NCBI GenBank assembly: GCA_019155205.2
Contig: JAHNZQ020003149.1
Coordinates: forward strand, 1,937,181 to 1,991,845
DNA: 54,665 nt
Source: Gracilaria vermiculophylla
Lineage: Eukaryota > Rhodophyta > Florideophyceae > Gracilariales > Gracilariaceae
Reading direction: 5' to 3'
In this document: positions 32,516 to 43,429 of the stretch, piece after piece
Layout of the letters: the number at the start of each line of letters is the position of its first letter
Numbering within the stretch: the stretch's first letter is position 1
Translations under genes and position numbers: made by a program
Notes under the pieces: generated by a model
What the model was told of the DNA's origin: nothing
Seen by the model: only the letters and a program-made list of their open reading frames with translations
Databases searched by the model: none

Positions 32516-34550
32516 ACGGTATTGGAGCTTCTGGGTGCCGTTTAGGAGCGGCATCAGGTGAAGCGTTCGTGTACCCCAAAAACGACTGGAAGGAGCAGGA
32601 GAATTAAACGGAGTCACACGATCCGCCAGGACGGGATTTTATGCGGCGTGCGAACCCATTGCCTGATGCTTCCTCTCCAAGTGCATGAGAACACACTGAT
32701 GTTTTGTGACCATGTGGTGAGCCTAGCCCTGGAACGAGTCCCGAGCATCCCAAATGGTTTCCTTTATTATATTCACATGGTGTAGTACGGGGAGATTACT
32801 AGTTCTCGTGGCCATCCCAGAAACAACATCTACAGTACAGGAACGTTTGTGGCGAAAGAGACGGCGATGCGCTTCGTCGATAGTGTTCTAATATTCCTAA
32901 TGCGCGCTGAAGGTTTGGAGCATGGTTGCGCCCTTGCGTTTAATCCACGTTTTGGAAACTACGAGGTACATACAGAAAGCATCGAGGCATCTGCCGCAAC
33001 CTTCTAAGTTGGTCTCTGACCGCGGTAATTCCACCCACTTCACGCAGATGGGACTATCGGATTTAACCTGTGTTTGGTTACTTGCTGAGACAAAGACTGC
33101 CCGGTAAATTCTGGAAAGGAAACCCCGTGCGTGTCACGAACAAACGCTGAAACAGAGCAGACGCCAGGGGGTGTGCCCTTTATCTTGCTACTACGCGCGC
33201 GCATCCTATCGCACTTTCACAGCTCGCCATCATTGTCTACGCTCGCGAACGTAGACCCTGACACTCGTCATCAGATAGTTAGTTGGTTTGGTAATTCTAC
33301 CAAGACAAAAGGCCGGTTCAAAACTTTTGTTAAAATTGCAGAAGCAAGGCAGTGACCCAAATAAAACGGCAGGAGGTCCAAAGGCAAGTGTGGACCCCCT
33401 GCTGGTGGGGTGAACCGCACGGTTCGGTGGAGGCACGCTCGCGAGTGACGTTGGAATCTTAGGAGTAGAAGCCGGTAACGCTGAGGATTGGTCGAATTTC
33501 GGAGATGGAAGCTACTTCGGGACCGTGACCAGGGGGCGTCACCATCGTCGCTGTGAAATAAATGGCCACTAACCTGCTGGTCCGCTTCCGGCGTAACCGA
33601 TTGGATGTTGTGTGTTTCCGCACGACCAACTTCTGGCCAGGTTTCCACTCGTAGAAAAGCAAAACGTCCAATATCGCGTGGAAGCCGGCAGCCATGTAAG
33701 TAGTGTCCGCCGCCAAATTGGGTAGGCTAAGTTCATTGTGGATCCGAGCGACCAAATGGTTAGGCAGGTGAAAAACCCGATCATTACGAGACAAAGAGCT
33801 TGCCGAACAGTGCTCCTTGGGACACTTTGTAGTACATAAAACGTCCTCTAGTGTGACGTGCAGAACCAATAAGGCAACCCTGATAGCAAACTTTGGGATA
33901 GCTACCAACCAGATGGTGGCTGTGAATGGACTGTCTCGGCAGTTTTAATTGCCAAATCACGCCAGGACCGGAAAAGTAGGGACTTCCAAGATCGCGAACA
34001 CTTTGTAGCGCCCCTACCAATCGGAGCGTGGGACATAAACTGACCAAGGAATGTCTTTCTCCTGGGAGAAGAATCTATAGTGTTATACGGGTGCATGGTT
34101 CACAAGTTTGAGCATCGTTGTTTCAGCTGGGCCTCGTTATCTGTGTCTCCGGCTCAGAGCTCTCGATCCATAAATCGATTGGTGTGCTACAAAGCGTCAA
34201 TAGAGACCATCAAGCACATAGCGCAGTAGGGCCTGTTGGATGTACTTATGTCATGCAACATTGGAACTATTTGGCGGAAGTACTATCGTTCGTGGAGACC
34301 CTGGTTCTGCTCCAATTCAGAAGGTCTCATTGAGATTATATCCAAGACAAAAAAAAGGTGGCTCCGTTTTGGATCAAATGCAGCAGAAGGAGCAAGTATC
34401 TAGAGACCAATCGGTGTTGGGTAAATAGTCAGGTGATTTGCTATGTGCGCAAAGCGCTCAGAATACCATCGCTGGAAAGATAGAAAAACCTGAACCGTAG
34501 GACAACTATAAACCGGTGAGATTTGCAATACGTTTGTAAAAAGAGGCCAA
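32516..34550. other. unassigned stretch right of the copia element
   Basis: No gene that I can name. Frames are short on both strands. A plus-strand piece near 33000 (KLVSDRGN) resembles the second-Asp region of a gypsy integrase (SDRG), but nothing around it supports the match. The longest minus-strand frame, 33459-33908 (150 codons), is unrecognised. GAACCGCACGGTTC near 33412 is palindromic. Confidence 0.35.
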
Positions 34551-35180
34551 TTGACCTCGGAGGTCAACACGAGACGCGGCACGGGCGCCAAACCAAAAGG
34601 TGAAGAAGCCGAATCTGTGCGCCCAACTGTACGGATCGGAACCGAAAGAATGTCATCGTCATCAAAAGGGGCTAAACCAGTAAAAACAGATAGCGCACCT
34701 AAGTGGCTGACGCAAAGGGTGAAGCGACTTGCCCCCAAAAGCTTTGGTCTGGCAATTGGGGCCATGCTACCCCGCCTGATAGAACGTGGCGTCTGCTTAG
34801 AGATCCCATCGTACCGTTCAACCCTAGAATGGCGATTCATGTTGCCGGCGAAACCGATAGAAACTACGAAAAGGCCCATAGGTGACGCAGAAACCGTATC
34901 TAATTTGAAACCCGTTGTGGACGAGGAACAAATTGTTGTTGAAGAGAAGACATATTTGCGAGCGGGCGATGTCACGCGTCTTAAGCGTTTCATGCCACGA
35001 AGAGAAGCCCATAGAAGGCGAACAACCGTCTAGTCTGCTAAAGTTAAACCAGCCCCCTATTGGTATACGCGCGCCCACGTAGCCATGCCGAAGGGAAACG
35101 GCGCGGAGTTCACTACCAGGTGGCGGCGAAAAATTGCGGTCGCCCACGACCACCTTATCAGTTGTTCCATGGCTACTCTT
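34530..35180 (+). pseudogene. unknown ORF relic, basic and charged
   Basis: The frame opens after a TAA just before 34530, has an ATG at 34551, stops at TAG 35031 and stays readable in the same frame to about 35180 (KVKPAPYWYTRAHVAMPKG). The first part is Lys/Arg/Thr/Glu-rich and disordered-looking; a middle block (KRLAPKSFGLAIGAMLPRLI) could be helical. It recalls the N-terminal part of a gag, but no capsid or zinc-knuckle motif is visible. Host gene, gag or chance are all possible. Confidence 0.3.
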
Positions 35181-36778
35181 TTTTTTCGGCGAGTCCAGAG
35201 GGTGTAGCTCCATTCTTGAATGGTTGCACACTTGGCATGACAGTGCGAAAAGCCAGAAAGCGAGGAAACCAAGATGTGAAGCCGACGCACAACGTTTTTA
35301 TTTCGAGTCCCAAAAATACCGAGGGGTTAAGACAGCGTGGATACGTTACCGGCTTTCAGAAAGCACAGCAGAAGCCAGAGATATGAGAGCAGAAACGCCG
35401 ATGGGAGTAGAAAGAACAACGTGGCGTAACCCATGGAGTGCAAATAAAGAGAAGAAACACCAATTAGGTCACCCAAAAGATGCCAACCAGGGATGGCCAA
35501 ACGGGGTAAACTGCACATGTGAGGAAAGGGATTCCAGACGGATAAACGCTAACAATCGCCTACAAAAGAAGATGCCTTGCGCTTTACAGTACCACATGAT
35601 GTTCGTGATACCTTTTTGCGAATCGTCCAATGGCATGAGGTTTGGAATACAGTGAGCCAACTATCTATTGGCCTTGCACACGCCTTGGCTATTGTGAAAT
35701 ATTTCCAAAACATGTTGCCTCCCAGGAATGTAAACTGCTTACACGTGTCCAAAAGGACATTGACGACTTCTTCTTGGACGTCACCCGTGTTCAAGTACGT
35801 TGGCTGTCGTACCTCTCCGACACGTCCCACATAGAAAACGTAGAGTAACTCCTTCACTCTTGTCAACAGCCACACGGCTCTCCAACTTGTAGAATGCTTC
35901 TTGACTCTACCAAGGCCACACAGGCCCACTGAGCACACCTTAGGCTCTGATCCTACTCGTACTCCCTGGGCGCTACTCGAGGTAGAGGACTTGACTTCAC
36001 AATGCGCTTCCCTTTTCCGTACCAAGGTAGGCTACCTCCTATTCCTTATATAGAGTCTCTACCTCAACATTTGTTTTGTCTTCCAGCAACACAAGCAAAG
36101 CAGGACAGCAACGCCAGCGTAGCAATTCAAATCTAACACGCCGATATTGCTCGAATCAATCCTACGCGTGTATGTTGCCAATATCCACGTCACAAGAATG
36201 CATACATCATGCCGACATGACCCATGCTTCGTCGTACACGAGTCTTCGGTGTCCGCCGTTATGAAACGCCAAGTGTAACAAATGAATTAATAGTGACTTA
36301 AAAGAAATCGTATATTTCATTTGACTCCGGCATGCTTCAGTACTGAGAGTGCTAAGAGATACCATTGCTGACATTTGGTGACTCCTAAAAACACAAATCG
36401 CAAAATGCGTGTACTCAAATTGATAACGTTTGGACCAAAAGAGTGTGCGCAAACCGCTCCAAGTGGTTATGCCACCCACTCTTCAGACAAATTGCTCCAA
36501 TGTAGCAAATGTCAAATTTTGGCGCGCAATAGGAGAAACCGCGCTACGCATACTATGAGCGTTAAGAACGACCTTCTTGAAAGGCGGGCTTACGTACCAT
36601 TTACAACCAAACACCCGCCCCTTTCTTCACCCTCCCGCCTCCCTGCGGTTTCAAATCCGGAACCATTACCCTTCAGATGGCTCCAGCAGACATCCCTTAT
36701 CACTCCGCTTCACCGACTCCCGGATTTGCTTCAACCACTCTCGTTTAAAAACCTCCATCTATCGATTCTTCTCCCTAG
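35181..36778. other. unassigned stretch before PIF-3
   Basis: Short frames on both strands and nothing recognised. Near 36045-36060 a TTATATAGAG box follows CT-rich sequence and could be an LTR promoter fragment. The right part (about 36450-36780) probably holds the 5' flank of PIF-3; I could not find its terminal repeats. Confidence 0.35.
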
Positions 36779-37714
36779 CTTCTCACTACCCCGGCGCCAT
36801 TGCTGAGCGCTTATCAATCGCCTCCATGCATCGCCGGTGCCGTGCTTTCGCAGAATGCGCCTCCTGCACGCGCAACTCCTACAGCAGCTTCGCAATCCAG
36901 TTCCAGGGCAAATGGACTTGGAAGTGGTGGCCATATTTCTACCATTGCTCATTGCCCAATACCGCAACATAGTCAGCGAGGCAGCCGCCGTTCTGGTTCT
37001 AGTCCAGGTATCGGCTTCACGCAGGAAAAAGTCGGAAGTGCATCAAATTTAATTGAGAAGTATCTACCTCTTCGTAAAGAGGAGTGGGATATGGTTGCAA
37101 AGGAGCACGGCGAGACATTTTTAGTAGAAAACTGTACTGTGGATAGTATCAAGCGCAAGTTCGCTACACTCCACCGTCGTAAAATTCCAACAGGCGATCC
37201 ACGGATGCCGGACGACGCGCGACGAGCCAAGCGCTTACGCTTTCGTATGTGCGAGAGATCTGACATAGGCTAAGGTGCAGGTGCAGAAGAGGCCATTGAG
37301 AGAATTCTACCAAGCAAGGATGACGAAGCTGATAACACAATGAACACCGATGAAAACGAGATCGCTACCCTGAGCTCGCCAAATGTTGAGCGCGTTCCTG
37401 CCACCCCGAGCAATACTCTCGCTGATGCTGTTGATAGTCCATGCCCCATTATGGTAGCGACTCCTATCGTGTTCAAGAGGTCTCAAGCTCGTTTCTCACG
37501 CACATCTAAGGAAATCGAAGGAGAGAAGTTTTACCAGCTTTTTCAAATGTCGCTACTGCAATAGCAGCAGCGTAGAGAGGAGGATATGAGGTGTCTTCTA
37601 GAGAATCGAGAAGAGAACAGAAAGATAATTCAAGAAGAGGCTACATGACACCAGCAGCTTATGAAAATGATGACCATGCTTGTCGCTCAAAACGCACGCG
37701 CTAAAGAACTTTAG
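36779..37714 (+). pseudogene. PIF-3 partner protein (DUF6818-like DNA-binding type)
   Basis: One plus-strand frame to TAG at 37712-37714, broken by stops at 37271 (TAA), 37562 (TAG) and about 37646 (TGA), without frameshifts. After a Ser/Gly/Pro-rich start, the core (EKYLPLRKEEWDMVAKEHG, TVDSIKRKFATLHRRKIPTG, DDARRAKRLRFRM) matches the pattern of DUF6818-type proteins of oomycetes, fungi and red algae, where a helical domain is followed by an IPTGDP loop. A coiled-coil C-terminus follows (REEDMRCLLENREENRK, LMKMMTMLVAQ). It overlaps the last 4 bases of the convergent transposase gene. As in other Harbinger-type elements it is likely the DNA-binding helper. Confidence 0.65.
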
Positions 37715-38730
37715 ATTTGTAGCGATTCGTGCGAAACAAAGTTAGCTTCTGCACTAAGATGCGCCATATAAGATGATATATTTTGATGGATACCAACCAT
37801 ACGAGCTCTCAAGTTGAAGAATAGGACGGTTCAGTGAAGAATTAGCTTTCGTTCGCCGTGTTCTTCATAAACCAGTGGATCCTTCATTCTTGGGAATGAG
37901 CTTTAAAAAGCCCTAACACCCCACTCCGACGCTTGTCTTGCAGAAGTTGGTTGTCTCAACAGGACGACTTCGGCCGCACCATCTGCCCTAGTTCCATCTT
38001 GAGCGGATTTGATGAGAAACGTATAATCCCTTTTTGAAAACGCAGAATCTCCCACACAACGGCCCCCGTAAGTTCTGTAGCAATCTTCAAGTTTTATGTA
38101 TACCCCGCCCAATTCTGCTATTTGCAAGTCATGCATACATCCAGGTGCATTTATATCGCATGATACGATAGTCCCTGACGGTGCAATAATAAAGACGTTA
38201 CCAACGCAGTGGTCACGAGTACAGCCGTTGCAAAACATGTTTTGAATTACCAAGTCCCCAGACGGTTCTAAGTACAGCTTGAGGCCACCCCCTACGGCGT
38301 ACAAATTTTGTAGAGACATGTACCTAGTGGAAAAGGCAGTCTTATTCTATTCCATCTCGGGCTGATCCGGCATTCGCACTTGTGCCCGGCTGTCCCTTGA
38401 AATTACACGAAGTAGGAGCCTTCTCCCGAAGCGAATGAAAATTGAACACACAGACAATGTAATGCCAAAGAGCATGCATAACGTAAACATCGATCCGCGT
38501 GTTCCGTGCCTTGAAAGAACCAACCCCAAACACTGAGTCGCGGACATACTTCTCAGTCTTTCCCTCGTACGAATCGTAGAGGCGATGATTCTGATGAGCT
38601 CATCTTCCGAGTAGGGAGTACATCTACGATATAATGGAGCAAACTGCTGTAGTATAGCAAGAAACGTGCAATTGTCACAGCCTGTCACCGTAATCAAAGA
38701 TTGATCGCACATGGACTGAATCAGCACCAT
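37711..38730 (-). pseudogene. PIF-3 transposase (Harbinger-type DDE)
   Basis: One minus-strand frame of about 340 codons with stops at 38349-38347 (TAG), 37905-37903 (TAA) and 37833-37831 (TGA). Recognisable in order: FLAILQQFAPLYRRCTPYS, MSATQCLGLVL, TRGSMFTLCMLFGITLS, LKLYLEPSGD, NVFIIAPSGTI, INAPGCMHDLQIAE, GGRCVGDSAFSKR, SEWGVRAF, SFPRMKDPLVYEEHGER. This is the Harbinger-related transposase common in oomycetes and other protists. The first catalytic Asp, usually in MDGLKL, appears to be Gly (VGGGLKL); the second Asp (MHDLQI) and the Glu (SEWGVR) remain. The N-terminus before 38730 is unclear. Confidence 0.82.
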
Positions 38731-38894
38731 ACACGGGGAAATGGTAGGACTTTGTAAAGCCCGGCGAGTTACTCTGCGGTATCGACGTCTTCATTTTGCA
38801 ATCATTAATCGATTTCGTAAGCTAACCCGTGGCACCTGGCACTGATGGTGCGCCAGCATCGCGAGCAAGAGTGTAGATATAGAAGGCATAGAGA

Positions 38895-38950
38895 CGCTCT
38901 TACTTGGTGTCGTACTAGCACACGCTCGTACTCGGTGTCGTACTCGTATA
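38895..38950. repeat. two tandem copies of a 28-bp unit
   Basis: CGCTCTTACTTGGTGTCGTA at 38895 and CGCTCGTACTCGGTGTCGTA at 38923 begin two units of 28 bases with few differences. They lie near the 5' side of the PIF-3 transposase and could be its subterminal repeats. Confidence 0.6.
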
Positions 38951-39070
38951 CAGTTATGTGCGAGAGTTGCCAAATTGGTACGGACTTTTCGTGCCCGTTT
39001 CAGTCGTATCAAATCTGTCAATACGTATTTTGATATTTGAGTGCTGGTACAAATTTGTGTTTTTTAGAGC

Positions 39071-39145
39071 GACCAATTATTATCACAGGGATTGGTCGGC
39101 GGGGCATTGGAGCTCCGCACCATATAAAGAGAGGTGCGTGAGCTC
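39071..39145. promoter_or_regulatory. TATA box framed by inverted repeats
   Basis: GACCAAT and ATTGGTC (39071-39098) form one stem. GAGCTCCGCACC and GGTGCGTGAGCTC frame CATATAAAGAGA (39110-39145) as a second. The TATAAA between long arms suggests a core promoter of an unidentified LTR or DNA element. Confidence 0.4.
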
Positions 39146-39417
39146 AGGTTCCACTACAAATTAAAGTTAAGTACCCTTCAGCTACGTTTCGACTTCTACG
39201 CGTTTTACAATTGACCAGAAGGTTAGCGAGGTATTCCAAGAGCCATTAATAACCCACAAGTGCTGCATCCTCCAAAAAAAATCAGTTGGAAAATGTCTGC
39301 TAGTCATCTTGTGCCTATATCTGTTGTGATTTTACCACTCTCATTCTGCGTACCAATTTTTTTCGCGTTCTAGTTTGAGCCTTCTTTGCGCTTCCAAGAC
39401 CATTCCTCCCATGTGTT

Positions 39418-40738
39418 TGAAGTGCACGCACGTTCTTAGGGGTATTCTCGCACATGGGCGCTTACTGAGAAACCCACGGTAGAAGACTGGTGTGATTAAG
39501 TCCCACGCAAGCTGCTGGCGGGACGAGGTCAACACGTGCAGCACGAGAATCTCCCGAAGGACCTGTAGTACAGTGGCTCCTACGGAGTTATGGTGGTTTG
39601 GCCTTAAGGCATAATATTCCTAAGGAGGGTTCGTAATTTATTAGCTGGGCCACGTGGTGCATAATATTGCCTGCGTGCGCTACAGTATCCTTAAGGTACG
39701 GTAGAATTTATTATTTATTTTAGATATTTTATGCAGGTAATTAGCACAGTAGTGCGACCTGCCGAGGCGGGCTCCCGGCTAGATATTTAAGCTGCCGGTT
39801 GAGCTCCACCTCTGGGGAAGTAAAGACAAGCACCCTTGAGTCTTCTTCTACATTTTCCGGTTGGAGTCTCTTGTCTACTCACACAGGTTTCTAAGCCGCC
39901 GATCCCCAGGTCGCATCATAGCAGCGCCTGTAGGAGCATTGTCCGCCCAGTGAACCTTCCCCTCCGCTTGGTGTTTGCGGATCCCTTACAGAATTCCCCC
40001 GGCTCGCGACAGCGGATACCGGAGACCACCTTTAGGAATACGCGCCTTTGGAGTCACTAAAAACTCCTAACGGACGTTGTGCTTTACTACCTCGACAGGA
40101 GGGCTGACAGTACCACAGGACCCGTGCCTAGGAGAGTATATGGGTCGTGGCTCGAATGGCCAGGCATGTATTTATTTGTTTGGGTTTTCCCTATTTACGT
40201 AATTAGCATTACAGACATTAAGGGCGTTAGCATCCCCGCCTGGGCCTGCAGTAAACAGTAACCATGGTTCTGGCTCTGAGCATTCCGTTTATGTGTGTAT
40301 TTGCCTCTCACAAGGGATATCCCATAGCTTACGGTTGCTACTTCGCCTTGGTCGATGAGAGCACCCATACTCTTGTACCTTACCAGTCTCACTATGCTCT
40401 CTCCTTGCACATAAATCTTCACTGCTTGCCGTTGTTTGCCTTAAGGATACCTTCCGTTTTTCCACCTTGGTAGTACAGCCTTCACCTCATGGATCTCGCT
40501 ACCCTCGCTACCCCTTTTTTTACCATCTCTTTCATCCAAAAATGCACGGCAAATTCGTATATCTACCTATTGGGGATCTTTCTTATACCTCTTCTGCCAA
40601 GTGCCGTCGGGCTACCCCATTTTTACTCCCGACATTGTCTTGTTGTCCATTTAGAGGGATTTACCGCCGAAATAGCTCTGCAGAGGAAGATTCGGACGTC
40701 TTTGTGTGCTTTTCTAGATTGCGGATCATTGAACCACA
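39418..40738 (+). repeat. gypsy-3 5' LTR, split by a solo LTR
   Basis: The parts 39418-39563 and 40110-40738 align with 49811-50553 (for example TGAGAAACCC, GATTCGGACGTCTT). Without the 546-bp insert the length is about 775 bp against 743 bp on the right. Many substitutions and small gaps separate the two LTRs, so it is old. Confidence 0.78.
39564..40109 (+). repeat. solo LTR of the gypsy-1 family inside the gypsy-3 LTR
   Basis: 546 bp, TGTAGTACAG to GGGCTGACA, same length as the LTR at 8559-9104 but in the opposite orientation. Flanks are GGACC (left) and GTACC (right), a 5-bp target duplication with one change. No internal sequence, so it is a solo LTR from recombination between the two LTRs of a former element. 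It must be younger than gypsy-3. Confidence 0.9.
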
Positions 40739-40740
40739 AG

Positions 40741-40760
40741 TGTTGTCCCCCCTAAGAAGG
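40741..40760 (+). promoter_or_regulatory. degraded primer-binding site of gypsy-3
   Basis: TGTTGTCCCCCCTAAGAAGG just after the left LTR resembles the gypsy-1 site TGGTCTCCCGACTTAGAAGG with several changes. Confidence 0.35.
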
Positions 40761-41139
40761 ATCACATGAACTTGTGTCTCTTCTTTGAGGATTTTTTTAC
40801 CAATGCTTTTAGTGCTTTTACTGTTTCTAGTGTTTTCGGAGGTTGAAGAAGTCATCTAAAGCGGAGGTTGTGAGCGATCGGAGTCGCTGCAACAAAATTG
40901 ATGATCAATTGGGCATTTGGTGGTCTTCACGCATTTCGATCCGGTCCGGATGGAGTTTAGCCGGAAATGCTCCCATATGCTGGGTCCATCTCTAGGAAAA
41001 TAGAGATTTATCTCCAGCTTTTCTGGATATTCTGCCGCTCGATGCTGGACCGTTTACGGCGATTTCCGACAAAGAGTTTGTCTAAACACGACGTGATACT
41101 GTTGGAATTTCCCCGGTCGAGGACCTGAAAAGACAGTTT

Positions 41140-42340
41140 AGCGCTTCGCTAAATGCCCGAAAAACCCCTTTCGAGGTAGTTCGCCACCCTACAGGGGGAT
41201 ATTGAGGCTAACCCTATTAGGGAGTTGTTCAAGTACTTGCTTTCCCTGAGATCAGGTGTCAATACCCTACTGCAATGCTTCGGGGGACCAGCCGCCTTCG
41301 TAGAAGGGGTTGAGATCCGGTCTAACCGTGTTCGATCCCGTCGCAAGACGTTAGAAAAGACGGAAGCAGCACAGTACCTGCTGGTTTTCTGTGTCACCAA
41401 CCAGGAGACTCAGACCGCCATTCGCGCTATGTAACAAACCCATCAGAAAGATGGAGAGACGGAAACCGACTATTCGGTACGACTTATCAAGGGTTATCAC
41501 CGTTGTGGTAATGTTTGTCTCGCTTCTGAGCAGAGTACCATGTTCATTGACGGTTGAACCCCGCGATCAAATCTTTGGTTACGTAATATCAAGGAGATGA
41601 GCCAAGGCTTACTTACGAGTAGTACCTGCAGTACGCCTGAGCCAAAGGCTATGCACTTCGTCCTCGCCACCCTCCTCAGATATCAGGATACGCCAAGGGG
41701 TTTAATATGGAGATCAACTCTCCATCCCTTTCTCTCAGGGATGAGAAGCAGCCTGAACCGTGATATGACACTTTTTACTTAGCAAAAGGCGATGTTCTGT
41801 CGGTCCTTACTTCAGAGCTCCCGATTACGACCGTGGTCTTGTATGAGACCGCGCGGGATGATAGAGCAATTTACGCTAGTAATGGACGGGTTTCAGCCGA
41901 TCTTGTTTCGTTTAAAAATGATCATTTCCGTAGCCAACATCCAGTTTAGTCGACCTCCAAAGCGTAAGAACGTACCCTAAAGGCTTAGGACATGGCCCCA
42001 GATCGCACAGTAGGATTGATCTGCCATTTGTGCTATGCCGATGGTCACTTGTCATCGTAGTGTCTCTTTTCGATCATAGAATTGCCTTCGATTGGAACCG
42101 TCTCTGAGACACTCACTAGGGAGAAGAGAGAACCTGTCCGCATTTCATCCCATCTCCGTGCCAAGACGTACATCAGCGCAGTCCCACCAAATCCGCTCAT
42201 GCCGCATGATCCGGAGAGAACGTTTCAGCCTCCATGTAAAGAAGCAGAAACCAACTCTACTTCTGCGGAATACCGTGGTTAAAAGGGCCAAGCCCTTGAT
42301 GCAGAGAAATGTAAGCGATTTGCTCAAGGTATCCTAAACC
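41140..42340 (+). pseudogene. gag: gypsy-3 gag
   Basis: Short plus-strand blocks. LRSGVNTLLQCFGGPAAFVEGV (about 41248) matches the gypsy-2 gag motif, and a CX2CX4HX4C zinc knuckle (CHLCYADGHLSS, TAG, C) lies at 42022-42063. After it LTREKREP, then LRAKTY (about 42110-42170), parallels the gypsy-2 segment behind the knuckle. The capsid in between is too decayed to follow. Confidence 0.65.
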
Positions 42341-42389
42341 AGGAAAGGTAACAGTGGGAGTCTCCTCTTTGGGAGGGGCTTCCACAAGA

Positions 42390-43250
42390 TCAAATTCTGT
42401 GACACTCCAGGCGCCCCAGCCTCGCTCTTCGGTGTAGTTTCTGACAAGAAAGGACCCCGCAGACGCGGACGTAGAACACTTTGCTGTTCTTCGTCGATTC
42501 TGGCGTGATTACGCCAATGACTGGTTTCTTCACCAGGTACTGGGAAGTTTCTTCAACGTTGACAACCAGAATGCGGAGAATAGTATCCGGTGTCCTGAAC
42601 ACAATTCCGTTTGCAACGGTTAACTGACGTTTCTCTTAAAACATAGAAAATGATTAAAAATCCGTACGTCGTGTTGACGGGAGTTCAAATCCACCATAAC
42701 TCGGGTCCCTGCCGGGATCGGGATTAAAGTAGGTAATTTAAGCTTTGAAAATTCCAGGGAGGCGGGGAGGATTCCACGCAGCAGGCAGCCGTACCATTTT
42801 CAGGAGATATTATTCAAGGCACAATGAACGATCGAAACGGATTATCCATCTTTCAATTTTATAGGCCTTTGGCGGATCCGGATGGCACCGACTAAGCGGT
42901 CGCATTAATCACATCCCAATATCATTGGAGCCGCCAACTACTAGCTATCCATAAAGTAGAGCTTCACCATTCAGCATCCCTAATGTACGAATATGTCGAT
43001 AATTCCCACCTTTTTCATCGGATTCTTGTTGGCCTCCGCGATTTCAAGCGCCGTTACATACAGAATTCAAGACCGCAATTTCGTGGGCAACACACATTTA
43101 ACAACAAAGTGGGGGCCTGCACCGGTATCTAGCACCGTAAGATACCGTAACATAAACTAGGGTCAGGGCCCAAAGGCGGCGTAGACCTTATGATTGGGCT
43201 TGACAAATACCGGGACTCTGTCCGGGAATCGATGATGTCTAACCCGTGTC
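42390..43250 (-). pseudogene. inverted protease segment of gypsy-3
   Basis: On the minus strand VLDTGAGPHFVVKCVLP (about 43135-43085) is the aspartic protease active site, preceded by NHKVYAAFG as in gypsy-1 (NYKVFASIG) and gypsy-2 (IYKVYADFW). Further along, RILVVNVEETSQ, then KPVIGVI (about 42580-42520), matches the post-protease region of gypsy-1. The order fits pol read on the minus strand, whereas gag and RT of this element are on the plus strand. Confidence 0.75.
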
Positions 43251-43429
43251 CACTGATCCCAACCAAGATGATCACGGCCGAAGTCCTCCGGATTGTTACC
43301 GATGAAAGTGCAGAAAGGAGGATTGGAGCCCGGTATCCGGGAGAGAAGATATTATCTCATACCCGCAAGTGGGAAACTTTGCCTGACAAAGGCAAAAAAG
43401 AACCCAGTGAAAAAAAAAGCTACAAACCA

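Noticed and set aside
33459..33908. Minus-strand 150-codon frame as a gene
   Set aside because: No recognisable motif, no neighbour support, and similar lengths occur by chance here.
1979..38730. A reassigned genetic code, since many in-frame TAA/TAG/TGA codons interrupt good reading frames, some at Gln/Lys or Trp positions
   Set aside because: TGA also falls on invariant Ser (Tc1, PIF-1) and Cys (copia knuckle) positions, the stops fit several different original amino acids, and the same genes carry lost catalytic residues. Simple decay explains it.
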